Under the pieces are notes generated by a model. The model searched no databases, had not been told where the DNA came from, and saw nothing but the letters and a program-made list of their open reading frames with translations. DNA of 64,000 nucleotides, taken from Pseudomonas sp. P5_109 (GTDB lineage: Bacteria > Pseudomonadota > Gammaproteobacteria > Pseudomonadales > Pseudomonadaceae). Each line of letters starts with the position of its first letter. The first letter of the stretch is position 1. The position numbers were made by a program, and so were the translations under genes. Where the stretch lies: NCBI RefSeq assembly GCF_034009455.1, contig NZ_CP125380.1:2617501-2681500 (forward strand), given 5' to 3'. Shown here one piece after another: positions 10,567 to 19,641 of the stretch.

Positions 10567-12051
10567 ATGAACAGCCTCAAAGATGTAAACAGCGAAGCGG
10601 TGCTGCGATTTGGTCCCTATGCCTTCCACCTCGGTCAGCGACTGGTACTGGAGGGCGATCGGCCACTGCGCCTGGGCGGCCGTGCCCTTGATGTGTTGCA
10701 GGTACTGGTCGAGCACGCGGGGTCGGTCGTCAGCAAGGAAAAGTTGATTGCGCAGGTCTGGCCGCGCTCCGTGGTCGAGGAAATCAACCTGCGGGTTCAC
10801 ATTGCCGCCTTGCGCCGTGCCTTGGGCGACGGGCAGAACGGCCAGTGCTACATCGTCAACATTCCCCAGCGCGGCTACAGTTTTGTCGCACCGGTGCAAC
10901 ACTTGCCGCAGCCCGGCTATTTCCCCAGCGAGACCGTACAAAAGCTCCTGCACAACCTGCCGGCGCGGCTCACGCCGATCACCGGGCGCGATGCCATCGT
11001 CGGCAGTCTGGTGCGGCAGTTGCCGGTACGGCGATTCATGACCCTGGTCGGGCCTTGCGGGATCGGCAAGACCACCGTGGCCTTGCGCGTGGCCGAACTG
11101 TTGTTGCAGCACTATCGGCACGGCGTGTGGCTGGTGGACCTGGCGGCGATCGATGACCCGGCGCAAGTGACCGATCACCTCACACGCACCCTTGGACTGA
11201 AGGTTGGCACCACGCTGGAGGGGCTGTCGCAGCGCCACGCCTTGTTGGTCCTGGACAACTGTGAGCACCTGCTCGAGCGCTGCCAGACGTTGGTCGAGAC
11301 ACTGCTGCAGTCGATGCCCCGGCTGTCGATCCTCGCCACCAGCCGCGAGCCGCTCAAGGCCGCGGGCGAAACCGTATCGCGTCTGCCACCGCTGGCGGTG
11401 CCGCCGGCGTCAGCGCTGCGCAGCGTCGCCGAGGTCATGGGCTATTCGGCGGTGCAGTTGTTCGTCAGCCGTGCCCGGGCCCGTCAGCAAGGTTTTGCCC
11501 TGCGCGAGCAAGACCTCAAGGTCGTACGGGAAATCTGTCGGCGCCTCGATGGCCTGCCGTTGGCGATTGAACTGGCGGCGGCGCAGATCGATGCATTGGC
11601 GCTGGTCGGGGTGCAGGCCCAGCTCGACAACTGTTTTGAGTTGCTGTCCCAGGGCCGCCGCACGGCCGTTCCCCGACATCAGACGCTCAAGGCTGCGCTG
11701 GACTGGAGCTACGAACGGTTGACGGCATTGGAACAAACCGTGTTGCAGCGCCTGGCGGTGTTCAAGATGGCGTTTACCCAGGACGCCGCGATTGCCGTGA
11801 TCAGTTGCGACGCGCTGCCCGTCGCCGACCTGATCAAGCTACTGGAAAGCCTGGCATTGAAGTCGCTGCTGTCCATGGAGCAGAGCGGTGGAGTGACCCG
11901 TTACCGCTTCCTCAACACCACCCGCACCTACGCCCTGGAAAAACTCGAACTCAGCGGTGATTTGCGCGCCTTCGAAATGCGTTATGCCGGGTATGTCAGC
12001 CAGACACGCTGGCCATCAAGCGGGCAGGTGGCATTGCAGCTCGTCGAGTAG
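10567..12051 (+). CDS. Winged-helix / AAA-like ATPase regulator, C-terminally truncated
   Basis: The 494-residue protein has an N-terminal OmpR/PhoB-type winged helix (residues 12-110, ending QRGYSFVAPV), then an NTPase module with Walker A GPCGIGKTTVALRVAE near 158 and LLVLDNCEHLL near 225. Its neighbour on the other strand has the same domains but continues about 450 residues further into a helical repeat region. This copy stops soon after TTRTYALEKLELSG, and its last dozen residues read through the antisense of the neighbour's 3' end. It looks like a truncated paralogue; whether it is still active is unknown. Confidence 0.82.
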   Translation: MNSLKDVNSEAVLRFGPYAFHLGQRLVLEGDRPLRLGGRALDVLQVLVEHAGSVVSKEKLIAQVWPRSVVEEINLRVHIAALRRALGDGQNGQCYIVNIPQRGYSFVAPVQHLPQPGYFPSETVQKLLHNLPARLTPITGRDAIVGSLVRQLPVRRFMTLVGPCGIGKTTVALRVAELLLQHYRHGVWLVDLAAIDDPAQVTDHLTRTLGLKVGTTLEGLSQRHALLVLDNCEHLLERCQTLVETLLQSMPRLSILATSREPLKAAGETVSRLPPLAVPPASALRSVAEVMGYSAVQLFVSRARARQQGFALREQDLKVVREICRRLDGLPLAIELAAAQIDALALVGVQAQLDNCFELLSQGRRTAVPRHQTLKAALDWSYERLTALEQTVLQRLAVFKMAFTQDAAIAVISCDALPVADLIKLLESLALKSLLSMEQSGGVTRYRFLNTTRTYALEKLELSGDLRAFEMRYAGYVSQTRWPSSGQVALQLVE

Positions 12052-14865
12052 CCGGCGAACCGCCATCAGGTCAGGCGTGGCAAAACCTTCGGTGAAGCGC
12101 CGGTAGAGCGGTGCCAGCAGTTCATGCGCGCGTTGGTGGCGGCCCTGGCGCTGCCACAATTGCGCCAGCGAGGTGGCGCTGCGCAGCTCCCAGGCCAGGG
12201 CGCCCTGGGCCTTGGCCACAGCGAGGGCCTTGAGCAGCTCGGTTTCGGCCGTCGCGGCCTTGGCCGGGCAATCGGTTGCCAGCAATGCCTTGGCCCTGGC
12301 CCGCAGTATCTCCGCCGTGTTCCAGCCCGCCGCACCGTTTTGCGCGCGTTCGAGCAAAGCGTCGTCGACGCAGGTCGAATCCAGCGTGACCATGATGTCT
12401 TTGATCAAGCCGACACTTGGCCGGCCGGTTGGCTGAACATCGGTGCCGCCGATCACCTGCGCGTAATGTCGCGCCCAGTCATGGAACAGTGGCACCGAGT
12501 GTTTCTGCGCCTGTTGCAGCAGCAGGCGCAGGAGTTCGCGGGCGCTGCGGGTGTCGCCGTTGTAGTGGGCGATCAGGCAGCCGGCGAGCGCCAGGGTGTA
12601 GCAGATCGACGTGCCGTGGTTGATCTGCAACGCGATGTCCAGCGCCTGCCGGGCTGAACGCCAGGCCTGTTCCGGTTGGCCCTGCAGCCAGAGGATACGC
12701 GCGTGGATGGTCAGCGCCGCGACACTCTGGTCGTATTGCACGCCGAAGCCATGGGTGAAACGGTTGAGATGGCCGCTCTGCGCCATGCGTTGCAGCACTT
12801 GTTCGGCATGCTCCCCAGCCTGATGCTGGTCGCCGGAGAAGTGCAGGGCGAGCACCCGCAATCGATGCATGCTCAAGGACATCAGGGCGTCGTCATGCAG
12901 CCCCAGTTGATCGAATTGCCGGCTCTGCTCAAGGGCCATCTGGTAATGCCCGCAGCTCAGATTGACCGCCAGGTGCCCGGAAATCGCCCGCAGCTGACCG
13001 GCCACGTCATCAAGTTGCCTGCCCAGGGCCCTGGCGCTGACAAAGGCGCCAACGGTTTCGGCGCTACCACCCTGAGCGTGGTAACAGGCACTGCCCAGGG
13101 CCAGCTTGAGGGCCATCTGCAAGCGCGGGCATGGCTCGAGTGACTGGTCGAGCAAGGCCAGCGCCTTGCGCACATAACCGCCATGCTCCTTGAGCAGTGA
13201 CAGCTCCTGCCACAGGGGCGTGGACGTCGCGGCCAGGCGTATCGCCAGTGCCTGCGGCCCTTGGGCGTGCAAACCCCAATCGAGGGCTGCACGGATATCT
13301 TCGAGTGCCCGGCCATAGCGCTCGATCCACAGGCCGGTCGGCGTTTTCTCCCAGTCGTCCTGTGCCTGTTGCATCAGTGCCAGGCAGCGCTCGGCATGCC
13401 GTTCCCGCGTGCCGGGCAGGTCGGTGGTTTGCACAAGTTTTTCCAGGGCGTAGGTGCGGGTGGTGTCGAGCAAGCGGTAGTAAACATTGTCGTCGCCCAC
13501 CTCCACATTCAACAGGGACTTGGCGACCAACTGGGTGATCGAGCCGAACACCTCGCGGGGTTCAATGTGCTCGCCGACAATCACGGCCGCTGCCGACTCC
13601 AGGGTAAAGCCACCGCGAAACACACTCAGTCGGCGCAGGCAGGTCTTTTCACAGGCATTGAGCAGTTCGAAGCTCCAGTCCAGCGTTGCGCGCAAGGTCT
13701 GATGGCGTGCCAGGGGCGTCTGGCTGGGCTGGTTCAGCACCCGGAAGCTGCTTTGCAACTGCTCCAGCAAGCCGTGCAGGCCAAAGATACCCACCTGCGC
13801 CGCCGCCAGTTCGATGGCCAGTGGAATGCCGTCCAAGCGGTGGCAAATCTCTATCAGCAGCGGCAGTTCAGCCTCCGTCAATTCAAAGCTGTCGTGGCTG
13901 GCCATGGCCCGTTCGACGAACAGTTGCAGGGCGGAAAAGGTCATGGCCTGGGCGCGGTCGAGGACGGCGATGGGCGGCGGGCAATCGAGTGACTCCAGGC
14001 GCTGGACGAATTCCCCTTCGGCCCGCAGGCTCTCGCGGCTGGTGGCGAGGATGTGCACGTGCGGTGCACTGCGCAGAATCTGTTCGCTGAGCTGGGCGAT
14101 GGCGTCGACCAGGTGCTCGCAGTTGTCGATGACCAGCAGCATGTGGCGCTCGCGCAGAGCGTCCGCAAGCCCGCTCAGGGGGGCGTCGTCGTGCAGGGCG
14201 AGTTCGAGTAGCGTCGCCAGATGACCGTTGATCATCAGCGGGCAGTTGATCGGGGCCAGGTCCAGCAGGCGAATGCCGTCCCGGTAGTGGCCGATCAGCT
14301 GTTCGGCGACCCGCAGGGCCACGGTGGTCTTGCCGATGCCGCCGGGGCCGACGAGGGTGATGAAGCGCTGGCGAGGCAGTTGCGTCACCAGGCTGTCGAC
14401 CAGCGTCTGCCGGCCGATCATGCGGGTGCGGCGCACGGGCAGGTTATGCCGGCTCGGTCGAGGCGGCGCGGGCACGGGTTGTGGCTCGGTCTGCTCCAGC
14501 GAGTAAGGCGCGACAAAGCTGTAGCCGCGCTGGGCCACGGTGACGATGTAACGCTGTCCGGCCTGGCCATCGCCGAGCGCCTTGCGCAACGCGGCCATGT
14601 GTACCCGCAGGTTGATGTCTTCGACTACGCTGTTGGGCCAGACGCGGGCGATCAATTGTTGCTTGCTGACCACGTTGCCGGCGTGTTCCAGCAGGATCAA
14701 CAGGATGTCCATGGCGCGCCGGCCCAGGCGCAAGGGCTGCTCGGCCTCCATCACCAGACGTTGTCCGGGGTAGACCCGGTAGGGGCCGAAATGCACAGCC
14801 AGTTCGCTGGGAAGGGTCAATGCGTCGCTCCTGCTGCATCCGTCTGGTTCGCGGTTTTCGAGCAT
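12016..14865 (-). CDS. Winged-helix / AAA-like ATPase transcriptional regulator, full length
   Basis: From the start at 14865 the protein has 949 residues: a PhoB-type winged helix (about 20-115), an NB-ARC-like ATPase (Walker A GPGGIGKTTVALRVAE near 175, Walker B LLVIDNCEHLVDA) and a long C-terminal TPR-like helical region. This is the architecture of predicted ATPase regulators that act as signal-dependent DNA-binding switches. It overlaps the truncated paralogue tail to tail by 36 bases. The preceding 320-base gap holds a 20-base motif shared with 17129-17150 and a REP pair. Confidence 0.82.
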   Translation of the reverse strand: MLENREPDGCSRSDALTLPSELAVHFGPYRVYPGQRLVMEAEQPLRLGRRAMDILLILLEHAGNVVSKQQLIARVWPNSVVEDINLRVHMAALRKALGDGQAGQRYIVTVAQRGYSFVAPYSLEQTEPQPVPAPPRPSRHNLPVRRTRMIGRQTLVDSLVTQLPRQRFITLVGPGGIGKTTVALRVAEQLIGHYRDGIRLLDLAPINCPLMINGHLATLLELALHDDAPLSGLADALRERHMLLVIDNCEHLVDAIAQLSEQILRSAPHVHILATSRESLRAEGEFVQRLESLDCPPPIAVLDRAQAMTFSALQLFVERAMASHDSFELTEAELPLLIEICHRLDGIPLAIELAAAQVGIFGLHGLLEQLQSSFRVLNQPSQTPLARHQTLRATLDWSFELLNACEKTCLRRLSVFRGGFTLESAAAVIVGEHIEPREVFGSITQLVAKSLLNVEVGDDNVYYRLLDTTRTYALEKLVQTTDLPGTRERHAERCLALMQQAQDDWEKTPTGLWIERYGRALEDIRAALDWGLHAQGPQALAIRLAATSTPLWQELSLLKEHGGYVRKALALLDQSLEPCPRLQMALKLALGSACYHAQGGSAETVGAFVSARALGRQLDDVAGQLRAISGHLAVNLSCGHYQMALEQSRQFDQLGLHDDALMSLSMHRLRVLALHFSGDQHQAGEHAEQVLQRMAQSGHLNRFTHGFGVQYDQSVAALTIHARILWLQGQPEQAWRSARQALDIALQINHGTSICYTLALAGCLIAHYNGDTRSARELLRLLLQQAQKHSVPLFHDWARHYAQVIGGTDVQPTGRPSVGLIKDIMVTLDSTCVDDALLERAQNGAAGWNTAEILRARAKALLATDCPAKAATAETELLKALAVAKAQGALAWELRSATSLAQLWQRQGRHQRAHELLAPLYRRFTEGFATPDLMAVRRLLDELQCHLPA

Positions 14866-15016
14866 ATTCCTCAGGTTTTTTACCCAGCGCAATGCGCCGC
14901 GCGGGTGACCGATGGGGCAGGCATAGACTCTAGCGTATCGGCCAGCGGCTGTCGGTCCCGGGATCATTGGGCGCGACAGATGGACAACGGTTGCCGGGTT
15001 TTTTTGCGCGCCATGG

Positions 15017-15037
15017 AAAATTAACAACGTTTAACTC
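15017..15037 (-). promoter_or_regulatory. Putative operator shared with 17129-17150
   Basis: On the minus strand this reads GAGTTAAACGTTGTTAATT, differing at one position from the site at 17129-17150. It contains a direct repeat GTTAA spaced ten bases start to start, like a regulator binding to one face of the helix. It lies between the ATPase regulator gene and the flavodoxin-like gene. Confidence 0.5.
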
Positions 15038-15070
15038 GTCGCGCGTCCAGTCTGCGCCAAAACTCTCTTC

Positions 15071-15157
15071 CTGTAGGAGTGAGCTTGCTCGCGATGGTGT
15101 GTCTGACACATGGGTGTCGACTGATACTCCATCGCGAGCAAGCTCGCTCCTACAAAG
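15071..15157. repeat. REP inverted pair (GTAGGAGYGAGCTTGCTCGCGA family)
   Basis: Opposed cores CTGTAGGAGTGAGCTTGCTC and GAGCAAGCTCGCTCCTACA lie 30 bases upstream of the flavodoxin-like gene. Apart from this repeat and the putative operator, the 14866-15185 gap shows no gene. Confidence 0.88.
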
Positions 15158-15185
15158 GGATTCAATCCATCGCAAGGACAGGGCA

Positions 15186-15761
15186 ATGAGCAACGTGGTG
15201 GTGGTCTATCACAGCGGCTACGGACACACCCGGGTCATGGCCGAAGCCGTGGCCGCAGGCGTGGCACGGCACCTGGGCAGCACCTGCCAGTTGATCCCGG
15301 TCGAGGAGGTGGACGAGCACTGGGAGCGGCTGCACAACGCCGACGCCATCATCTTTGGCGCGCCGACCTACATGGGCAGTGCCTCCGCGGCCTTCAAGGC
15401 ATTCATGGAAGCCACGGCGGCGTTCTACCTGGCCCGGCCCTGGCGCGACAAGCTCGCGGCCGGCTTCACCAATTCCGGCTGCCTGTGCGGCGACAAGCTC
15501 AATACCTTGCTGCAGATGGCGGTATTCGCCACCCAGCACTCGATGATCTGGGTCGGCCTCGACCTGCTGCCGGCGCGTTCCAGCACCGGTGCATTCAACG
15601 GCCAGCTCAATCGCCTGGGCAGCTCGCTGGGCGCCATGGCCCAGTCGAATGTCGAGCAATCCCCCGATGATGCGCCGCCGCCTGAGGATCGCTGCACCGC
15701 CGCGCACCTGGGCGAACGTGTGGCGCGCCTGGCCGATCGCATGAACCCGATACCGGTTTGA
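15186..15761 (+). CDS. Flavodoxin-fold NAD(P)H-dependent oxidoreductase (WrbA-like)
   Basis: The 191-residue protein starts MSNVVVVYHSGYGHTRVMAE, an FMN phosphate-binding loop of the flavodoxin type, and has the second flavin loop FGAPTYMGSASAAFKAFME near residue 58. It belongs to the NADPH-dependent FMN reductase / WrbA group. A longer frame upstream runs through a REP element and is not coding. The next gene, an esterase-like hydrolase, follows after 36 bases and is probably in the same operon. Confidence 0.87.
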   Translation: MSNVVVVYHSGYGHTRVMAEAVAAGVARHLGSTCQLIPVEEVDEHWERLHNADAIIFGAPTYMGSASAAFKAFMEATAAFYLARPWRDKLAAGFTNSGCLCGDKLNTLLQMAVFATQHSMIWVGLDLLPARSSTGAFNGQLNRLGSSLGAMAQSNVEQSPDDAPPPEDRCTAAHLGERVARLADRMNPIPV

Positions 15762-15797
15762 TTCACCCCCCCAACACTCGTTAAGGAGGCATCACCC

Positions 15798-16622
15798 ATG
15801 AGCACCTTCACTACCCGCGACGGCGTCGAGATCTACTACAAGGACTGGGGCACCGGTCAGCCGGTTGTCTTCAGTCATGGCTGGCCGCTGAACGCCGACA
15901 GCTGGGAATCACAGATGATCTTCCTGGCCTCCAAGGGCTACCGGGTCATCGCCCACGACCGTCGCGGTCATGGGCGCTCCAGCCAGCCCTGGTCAGGCAA
16001 TGACATGGACCATTACGCCGACGATCTGGCGCAACTGATCGAGCGGCTCGACCTGCAGAAAGCCGTGTTGTTCGGTTTCTCCACCGGTGGTGGCGAGGTG
16101 GCGCGTTACATCGGTCGCCACGGCACCGGGCGCGTGGCCAAGGCCGGGCTGATTTCCGCGGTGCCACCGCTGATGCTCAAGACCGAAGCCAACCCCGGCG
16201 GCCTGCCGCTGGACGTGTTCGACGGCATCCGCCAGGCCTCGCTGGCCGACCGTTCGCAGTTGTACATCGACCTCGCCAGCGGCCCGTTCTTCGGCTTCAA
16301 CAAACCTGGCGCAAAACCATCCCAGGGCATGATCGACTGGTTCTGGATGCAGGGCATGCTGGCCGGGCACAAGAACGCCTATGACTGCATCAAGGCGTTC
16401 TCGGAAACCGACTTCACCGAGGACCTGAAGAAGTTCGACGTGCCGACCCTGGTGGTGCATGGCGACGCGGATCAGGTGGTGCCGTACGAAGCGGCGGGCG
16501 TTTCTTCCGCCAGACTGGTGAAGGGTTCGATCCTGAAGATTTACCCGGGCGCTCCTCACGGTTTGACGGACACCCACAAGGATCAGCTCAACGCCGATTT
16601 GCTGGCGTTTCTGGAAGGCTGA
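15798..16622 (+). CDS. Alpha/beta hydrolase (non-heme chloroperoxidase / arylesterase type)
   Basis: The 274-residue protein begins [20 protein letters not shown] and contains the oxyanion [10 protein letters not shown], the nucleophile elbow [17 protein letters not shown] with Ser near residue 96, the acid in [13 protein letters not shown] and the catalytic His in [10 protein letters not shown]. This is the cofactor-free haloperoxidase/esterase family (CpoF-like). A strong AAGGAGG lies upstream. It is the second gene behind the flavodoxin-like protein and ends at a bidirectional terminator. Confidence 0.9.
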   Translation: MSTFTTRDGVEIYYKDWGTGQPVVFSHGWPLNADSWESQMIFLASKGYRVIAHDRRGHGRSSQPWSGNDMDHYADDLAQLIERLDLQKAVLFGFSTGGGEVARYIGRHGTGRVAKAGLISAVPPLMLKTEANPGGLPLDVFDGIRQASLADRSQLYIDLASGPFFGFNKPGAKPSQGMIDWFWMQGMLAGHKNAYDCIKAFSETDFTEDLKKFDVPTLVVHGDADQVVPYEAAGVSSARLVKGSILKIYPGAPHGLTDTHKDQLNADLLAFLEG

Positions 16623-16631
16623 AATGCCAAG

Positions 16632-17075
16632 TCAAAAGATCGCTGGTGCAGCCTGCGATCTTTTTTCTTTATGAGCGGTACCGCGGACAAACTGACAGCG
16701 CCAGGCAAACGGATTGACGCCTTCGCTGCGGGTGAAAATGTGGCAGAAGTGCGCCTGGTCGCAGAAGCCGCATTCGAGGCTGATCTGCGTAAGGCTCATG
16801 TCGGTGTACCGGATCAATTGCTTGGCCAGGGCAACGCGCTGCTGGCGAATCCAGTCCTGCGGCGAGAGGCCGGTACTGCACTTGAATGCGCGGGAAAAAT
16901 GACTGCGCGAGAGGGCGCAGGCCTGTGCCAGTTCAGTGACTTCCAGGCTGTCGCCGAGGCGTTCGAGGATCAGTTGTTTAACCAGCCGCTCGCGGTGCGG
17001 GCTGAGGCCGCCGGTGCTTTTCTTTGGCGCAGGCGTGAATGGCGCGGGGGCGGCATTTTGCTGAACGTGAGCCAT
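16632..17075 (-). CDS. AraC family regulator, stand-alone DNA-binding domain
   Basis: The 147-residue protein is almost only an AraC double helix-turn-helix: VTELAQACALSRSHFSRAFK and MSLTQISLECGFCDQAHFCH. A sensing domain is missing, as in SoxS/MarA-type or short Pseudomonas AraC regulators. Its stop codon lies inside the terminator stem that it shares with the hydrolase gene. It is divergent from a LysR gene, with a putative operator in between. A likely target is the neighbouring flavodoxin/hydrolase operon (inference). Confidence 0.85.
   Translation of the reverse strand: MAHVQQNAAPAPFTPAPKKSTGGLSPHRERLVKQLILERLGDSLEVTELAQACALSRSHFSRAFKCSTGLSPQDWIRQQRVALAKQLIRYTDMSLTQISLECGFCDQAHFCHIFTRSEGVNPFAWRCQFVRGTAHKEKRSQAAPAIF
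16634..16667. terminator. Bidirectional rho-independent terminator
   Basis: AAAAGATCGC and GCGATCTTTT form the stem, with T-runs on both strands. It ends the hydrolase operon, and its left arm also contains the last codons of the convergent AraC gene. Confidence 0.85.
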
Positions 17076-17128
17076 GGCGAATGTCCGTGTCGGTAGGCTT
17101 CATTCTTGGTCCCGAAGGCTCTGGCTTG

Positions 17129-17150
17129 CGAGTTAATCGTTGTTAATTCC
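17129..17150 (+). promoter_or_regulatory. Putative operator shared with 15017-15037
   Basis: GAGTTAATCGTTGTTAATT lies between the divergent AraC and LysR genes and matches the motif near 15017 at all but one position. The orientation relative to the flanking genes is mirrored, so one regulator could serve both sites. Confidence 0.5.
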
Positions 17151-17233
17151 TCGTTCACAGCGGGAAGTCCCGGGTAAAGTCAGACACAATCCTCAACCTC
17201 GCGCCTGGCCGACCACACAAGGAACCCGTGCCT

Positions 17234-18154
17234 ATGAACCGTAATGATCTGCGTCGCGTCGACATGAACCTGCTGGTGATTTTCGAAGCCCTGATGTTCG
17301 AAAAGAACCTGACCCGCGTTGCCGAAAAACTGTTCATGGGCCAACCGGCGGTGAGCGCCGCGCTGGGGCGTTTGCGCGATCTGTTCGACGATCCGTTGCT
17401 GCTGCGCAACGGTCGCGGCATGGAGCCGACGGCGCGGGCACTGGTCATTCTCAAGGAGCTGCAACCGGCGATGGACACCATTTCCGGTGCGGTCAGCCGG
17501 GCCAAGGAGTTTGATCCGGCGACCAGTCGCGATGTGTTCCGCATCGGGCTGTCGGACGATGCCGAGTTCGGTTTGTTTCCGCCGTTGCTGCGGCAATTGC
17601 AGGAAGAGGCGCCGGGGATTGTCGTGGTCGTGCGGCGGGCCAATTATCTGTTGATGCCGGCGCTGCTGGCGTCGGGGGAGATCTCGGTGGGGGTGAGTTA
17701 CACCACGGATCTGCCGGCCAATGCCAAGCGCAAGACGCTGCGCGATATTCCCTGCAAGGTGCTGCGCGGCGACACCCGGCCGGGGACGTTGACCCTGGAT
17801 GAGTACTGCGAGCGGCCTCATGCGATGGTGTCGTTCTCGGGGGACTTGAGCGGCAATATCGATCTGGATCTGGCGAAGGTCGGGCGTAGTCGTCGTGTGG
17901 TGTTGGGGGTGCCGCAGTTCAGTGGGTTGCGGGCGTTGCTCGCCGGTACCGAGATGATTGCCACTGTGCCGGATTATGCGGCCTGTGCGTTGGTGGAGGG
18001 GTGTGGGTTGCGGGCCGAGGATCCGCCGTTCGAGATCGAGGCGGCGCAGTTGTCGATGGCCTGGAGCGGGGTGCATGACAATGATCCGGCGGAGCGGTGG
18101 TTGCGGTCGCGGATTGGTCAGTTCATGTCTTTGGCTTTGGCTGTTTCTTCCTGA
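17234..18154 (+). CDS. LysR family transcriptional regulator
   Basis: About 306 residues from the ATG at 17234 (a GTG six bases earlier is also possible). The N-terminal helix-turn-helix region reads LTRVAEKLFMGQPAVSAALGRLRDLFDDPLL, in parts typical of the NodD/PcpR-like LysR branch. An effector-binding domain follows to the C terminus. It is divergent from the short AraC gene. Its stop codon is followed almost at once by a long composite repeat, which may separate it from the next operon. Confidence 0.88.
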   Translation: MNRNDLRRVDMNLLVIFEALMFEKNLTRVAEKLFMGQPAVSAALGRLRDLFDDPLLLRNGRGMEPTARALVILKELQPAMDTISGAVSRAKEFDPATSRDVFRIGLSDDAEFGLFPPLLRQLQEEAPGIVVVVRRANYLLMPALLASGEISVGVSYTTDLPANAKRKTLRDIPCKVLRGDTRPGTLTLDEYCERPHAMVSFSGDLSGNIDLDLAKVGRSRRVVLGVPQFSGLRALLAGTEMIATVPDYAACALVEGCGLRAEDPPFEIEAAQLSMAWSGVHDNDPAERWLRSRIGQFMSLALAVSS

Positions 18155-18159
18155 CTGTG

Positions 18160-18521
18160 TACATATCCGTTATTTAGGTAACGGCGGCTTATGGTTTCGC
18201 CCTTACGGCGAGTCCCTTTTGGCAAACGCCCCAAAAGGAACCAAAAGGTCTCGCCCCTGGCGTACGGCCCCTCGCTGAGGCTCGGGGTTCCTTCGCTCCG
18301 GTATTCATCCGGGGGCATCGCCCTCCGGTTGGCTTCGCTGGCACCTACATGCGATGAGTTCGACTGCGTCGAACGGCGCTGCGCGCCAATCCCCGGATGA
18401 ACACCTCCGCTCAGCCTCCCGAGGGGGCGGGTGGATCAAGATCAAGAGCTGCAGGCGAGCTAACGCTCGGCCTGATGAGTGGTGAAGGGCGTGGGTGTAC
18501 GTGGCTTTTGCTTTTGCTTTT
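18160..18521 (+). repeat. Long intergenic repeat, copy 1 (partner at 51355-51722)
   Basis: About 360 bases are nearly identical to 51355-51722; the core from 18191 to 18400 appears identical base for base. It is rich in short inverted repeats (for example CCCTTTTGG and CCAAAAGG, and GTTCGACTGCGTCGAAC). A 69-codon open frame spans the identical core, but with no Shine-Dalgarno and low-complexity sequence it is not convincing as a gene. A similar sequence class is common between Pseudomonas genes; its nature is unknown to me. Confidence 0.8.
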
Positions 18522-18793
18522 CTGTGGGAGCGGGCTTGCTCGCGAAGGCGGCCTGACAGCCGACCAATTTCTTTCAGATGTACTCAATCCCTGTAGGAGC
18601 TGGCTTGCCAGCGATGGCGGCATTACATCCGACGAAAATCTTCTGGTTCACACCCGCAATGTGGCGAGGGAGCTTGCTCCCGTTGGACAGCGAAGCGGCC
18701 CAAAAATCAAGCGATGCGGTCTGTCAGGCAGACTGCGTTGAATGGATTTTCGACTGCTGCGCAGCCGAACGGGAGCAAGCTCCCTCGCCACAC
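18522..18793. repeat. REP cluster of three families
   Basis: Three units follow one another: a single TGTGGGAGCGGGCTTGCTCG at 18522, a single CTGTAGGAGCTGGCTTGCCA at 18591 and an inverted pair of the GTGGCGAGGGAGCTTGCTCC family at 18661-18793 enclosing about 90 bases. A similar REP string follows the second copy of the long repeat. Confidence 0.85.
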
Positions 18794-18811
18794 AGAATTG
18801 CGTAGGACCAA

Positions 18812-19045
18812 GAACGAGGCTACACCGCCTTGCGTCGTTGTCTACAACTACGCCAGAACCCGCCGGCTTGTGCGTCTTGTACCCGGTCTTTATCGTTTCC
18901 CGGTCGCTGCAAATTCAGCGATCGGGTTTGGCAGCCCGGTCAATTTCAAGGCTCGCCAGTGTCACCTTCAGATCAGTCCGATCTGCAATTTGGTGGCTGT
19001 GCGTGGGGCACTTCGGTGAACCGGGCGTTGGATAATCTCGATCCG
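18812..19045 (+). other. Orphan DUF6124-type leader region
   Basis: From GTAGGACCA onward this closely matches 51951-52170, which precedes the DUF6124 gene. Shared blocks include ACAACTACGCCAGAA, CCGCCGGCTTGTG and a hairpin around CTGCAAATTCAG followed by CGATCGGGTTT. No DUF6124 gene follows; the similarity fades near 19045. The remaining sequence to 19224 holds only the upstream region of the DoxX gene. Confidence 0.6.
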
Positions 19046-19224
19046 CAGGAATAATCCGGTAGAAGCAACAACCGGTAGCCCTGTGGGATTTGTGTGATTT
19101 GCAGACTGCCGGCGTACTCACAAACAGAGCACGTACATTCAATTTTTCCTCCCCCCGTCCCGGCACTATCGAGTCCAGTCCCGGCGCATCGACGCCGGTG
19201 GTTTTTCATTTGTGCGGGTAGGCC

Positions 19225-19641
19225 ATGGACGCTTCGCGACGCGATGATCGAGCGCAAGACTGGGGGCTGCTGTTCCTGCGGGTCAGCGGCGGGGCGTTGC
19301 TGTTGTGGGTGCACGGTTTGCCCAAGCTGCTGCACTACGCTGCCGAGTTGCAGAACATCGAAGACCCTTTTCACCTGGGCGCGAACCTGACGCTACTGCT
19401 GGCGATCTTCGCCGAGGTGGTGTGCCCGCTGCTGATCGTCGCCGGGTTGCTGGTGCGCCTGGCGTGTTTGCCTATTCTGTTCTTGCTGTGGGTGTCGATG
19501 TTGGTCGTGCATCCGCAGTGGACGCTCTTTGAAGGCCAGTTCGGCTGGCTGTTGCTGATCGTATTCACCAGCATTTTCATCGCCGGGCCGGGAAGGCTGG
19601 CGCTCGATGTCCATTTCGCCGGAGCCTTGCGTCATGTCTGA
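19225..19641 (+). CDS. DoxX family membrane protein
   Basis: The 138-residue protein has four hydrophobic segments and the DoxX-like layout: GLLFLRVSGGALLLWVHGLPK near the start, then LLLAIFAEVVCPLLIVAGLL and LACLPILFLLWVSMLVV in two further helices. DoxX proteins are small four-helix membrane proteins, in some bacteria linked to redox or thiol stress. It overlaps the monooxygenase-like gene by eight bases and heads a four-gene operon. Confidence 0.85.
   Translation: MDASRRDDRAQDWGLLFLRVSGGALLLWVHGLPKLLHYAAELQNIEDPFHLGANLTLLLAIFAEVVCPLLIVAGLLVRLACLPILFLLWVSMLVVHPQWTLFEGQFGWLLLIVFTSIFIAGPGRLALDVHFAGALRHV

Noticed and set aside
9268..11268. A 666-codon minus-strand frame
   Set aside because: Antisense of the GlxA-like and winged-helix ATPase genes; the plus-strand proteins have clear domains.
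18191..18400. A 69-codon frame identical to one at 51386-51595
   Set aside because: Identity is explained by the DNA repeat; there is no Shine-Dalgarno and the composition is set by inverted repeats, so I treat it as non-coding.
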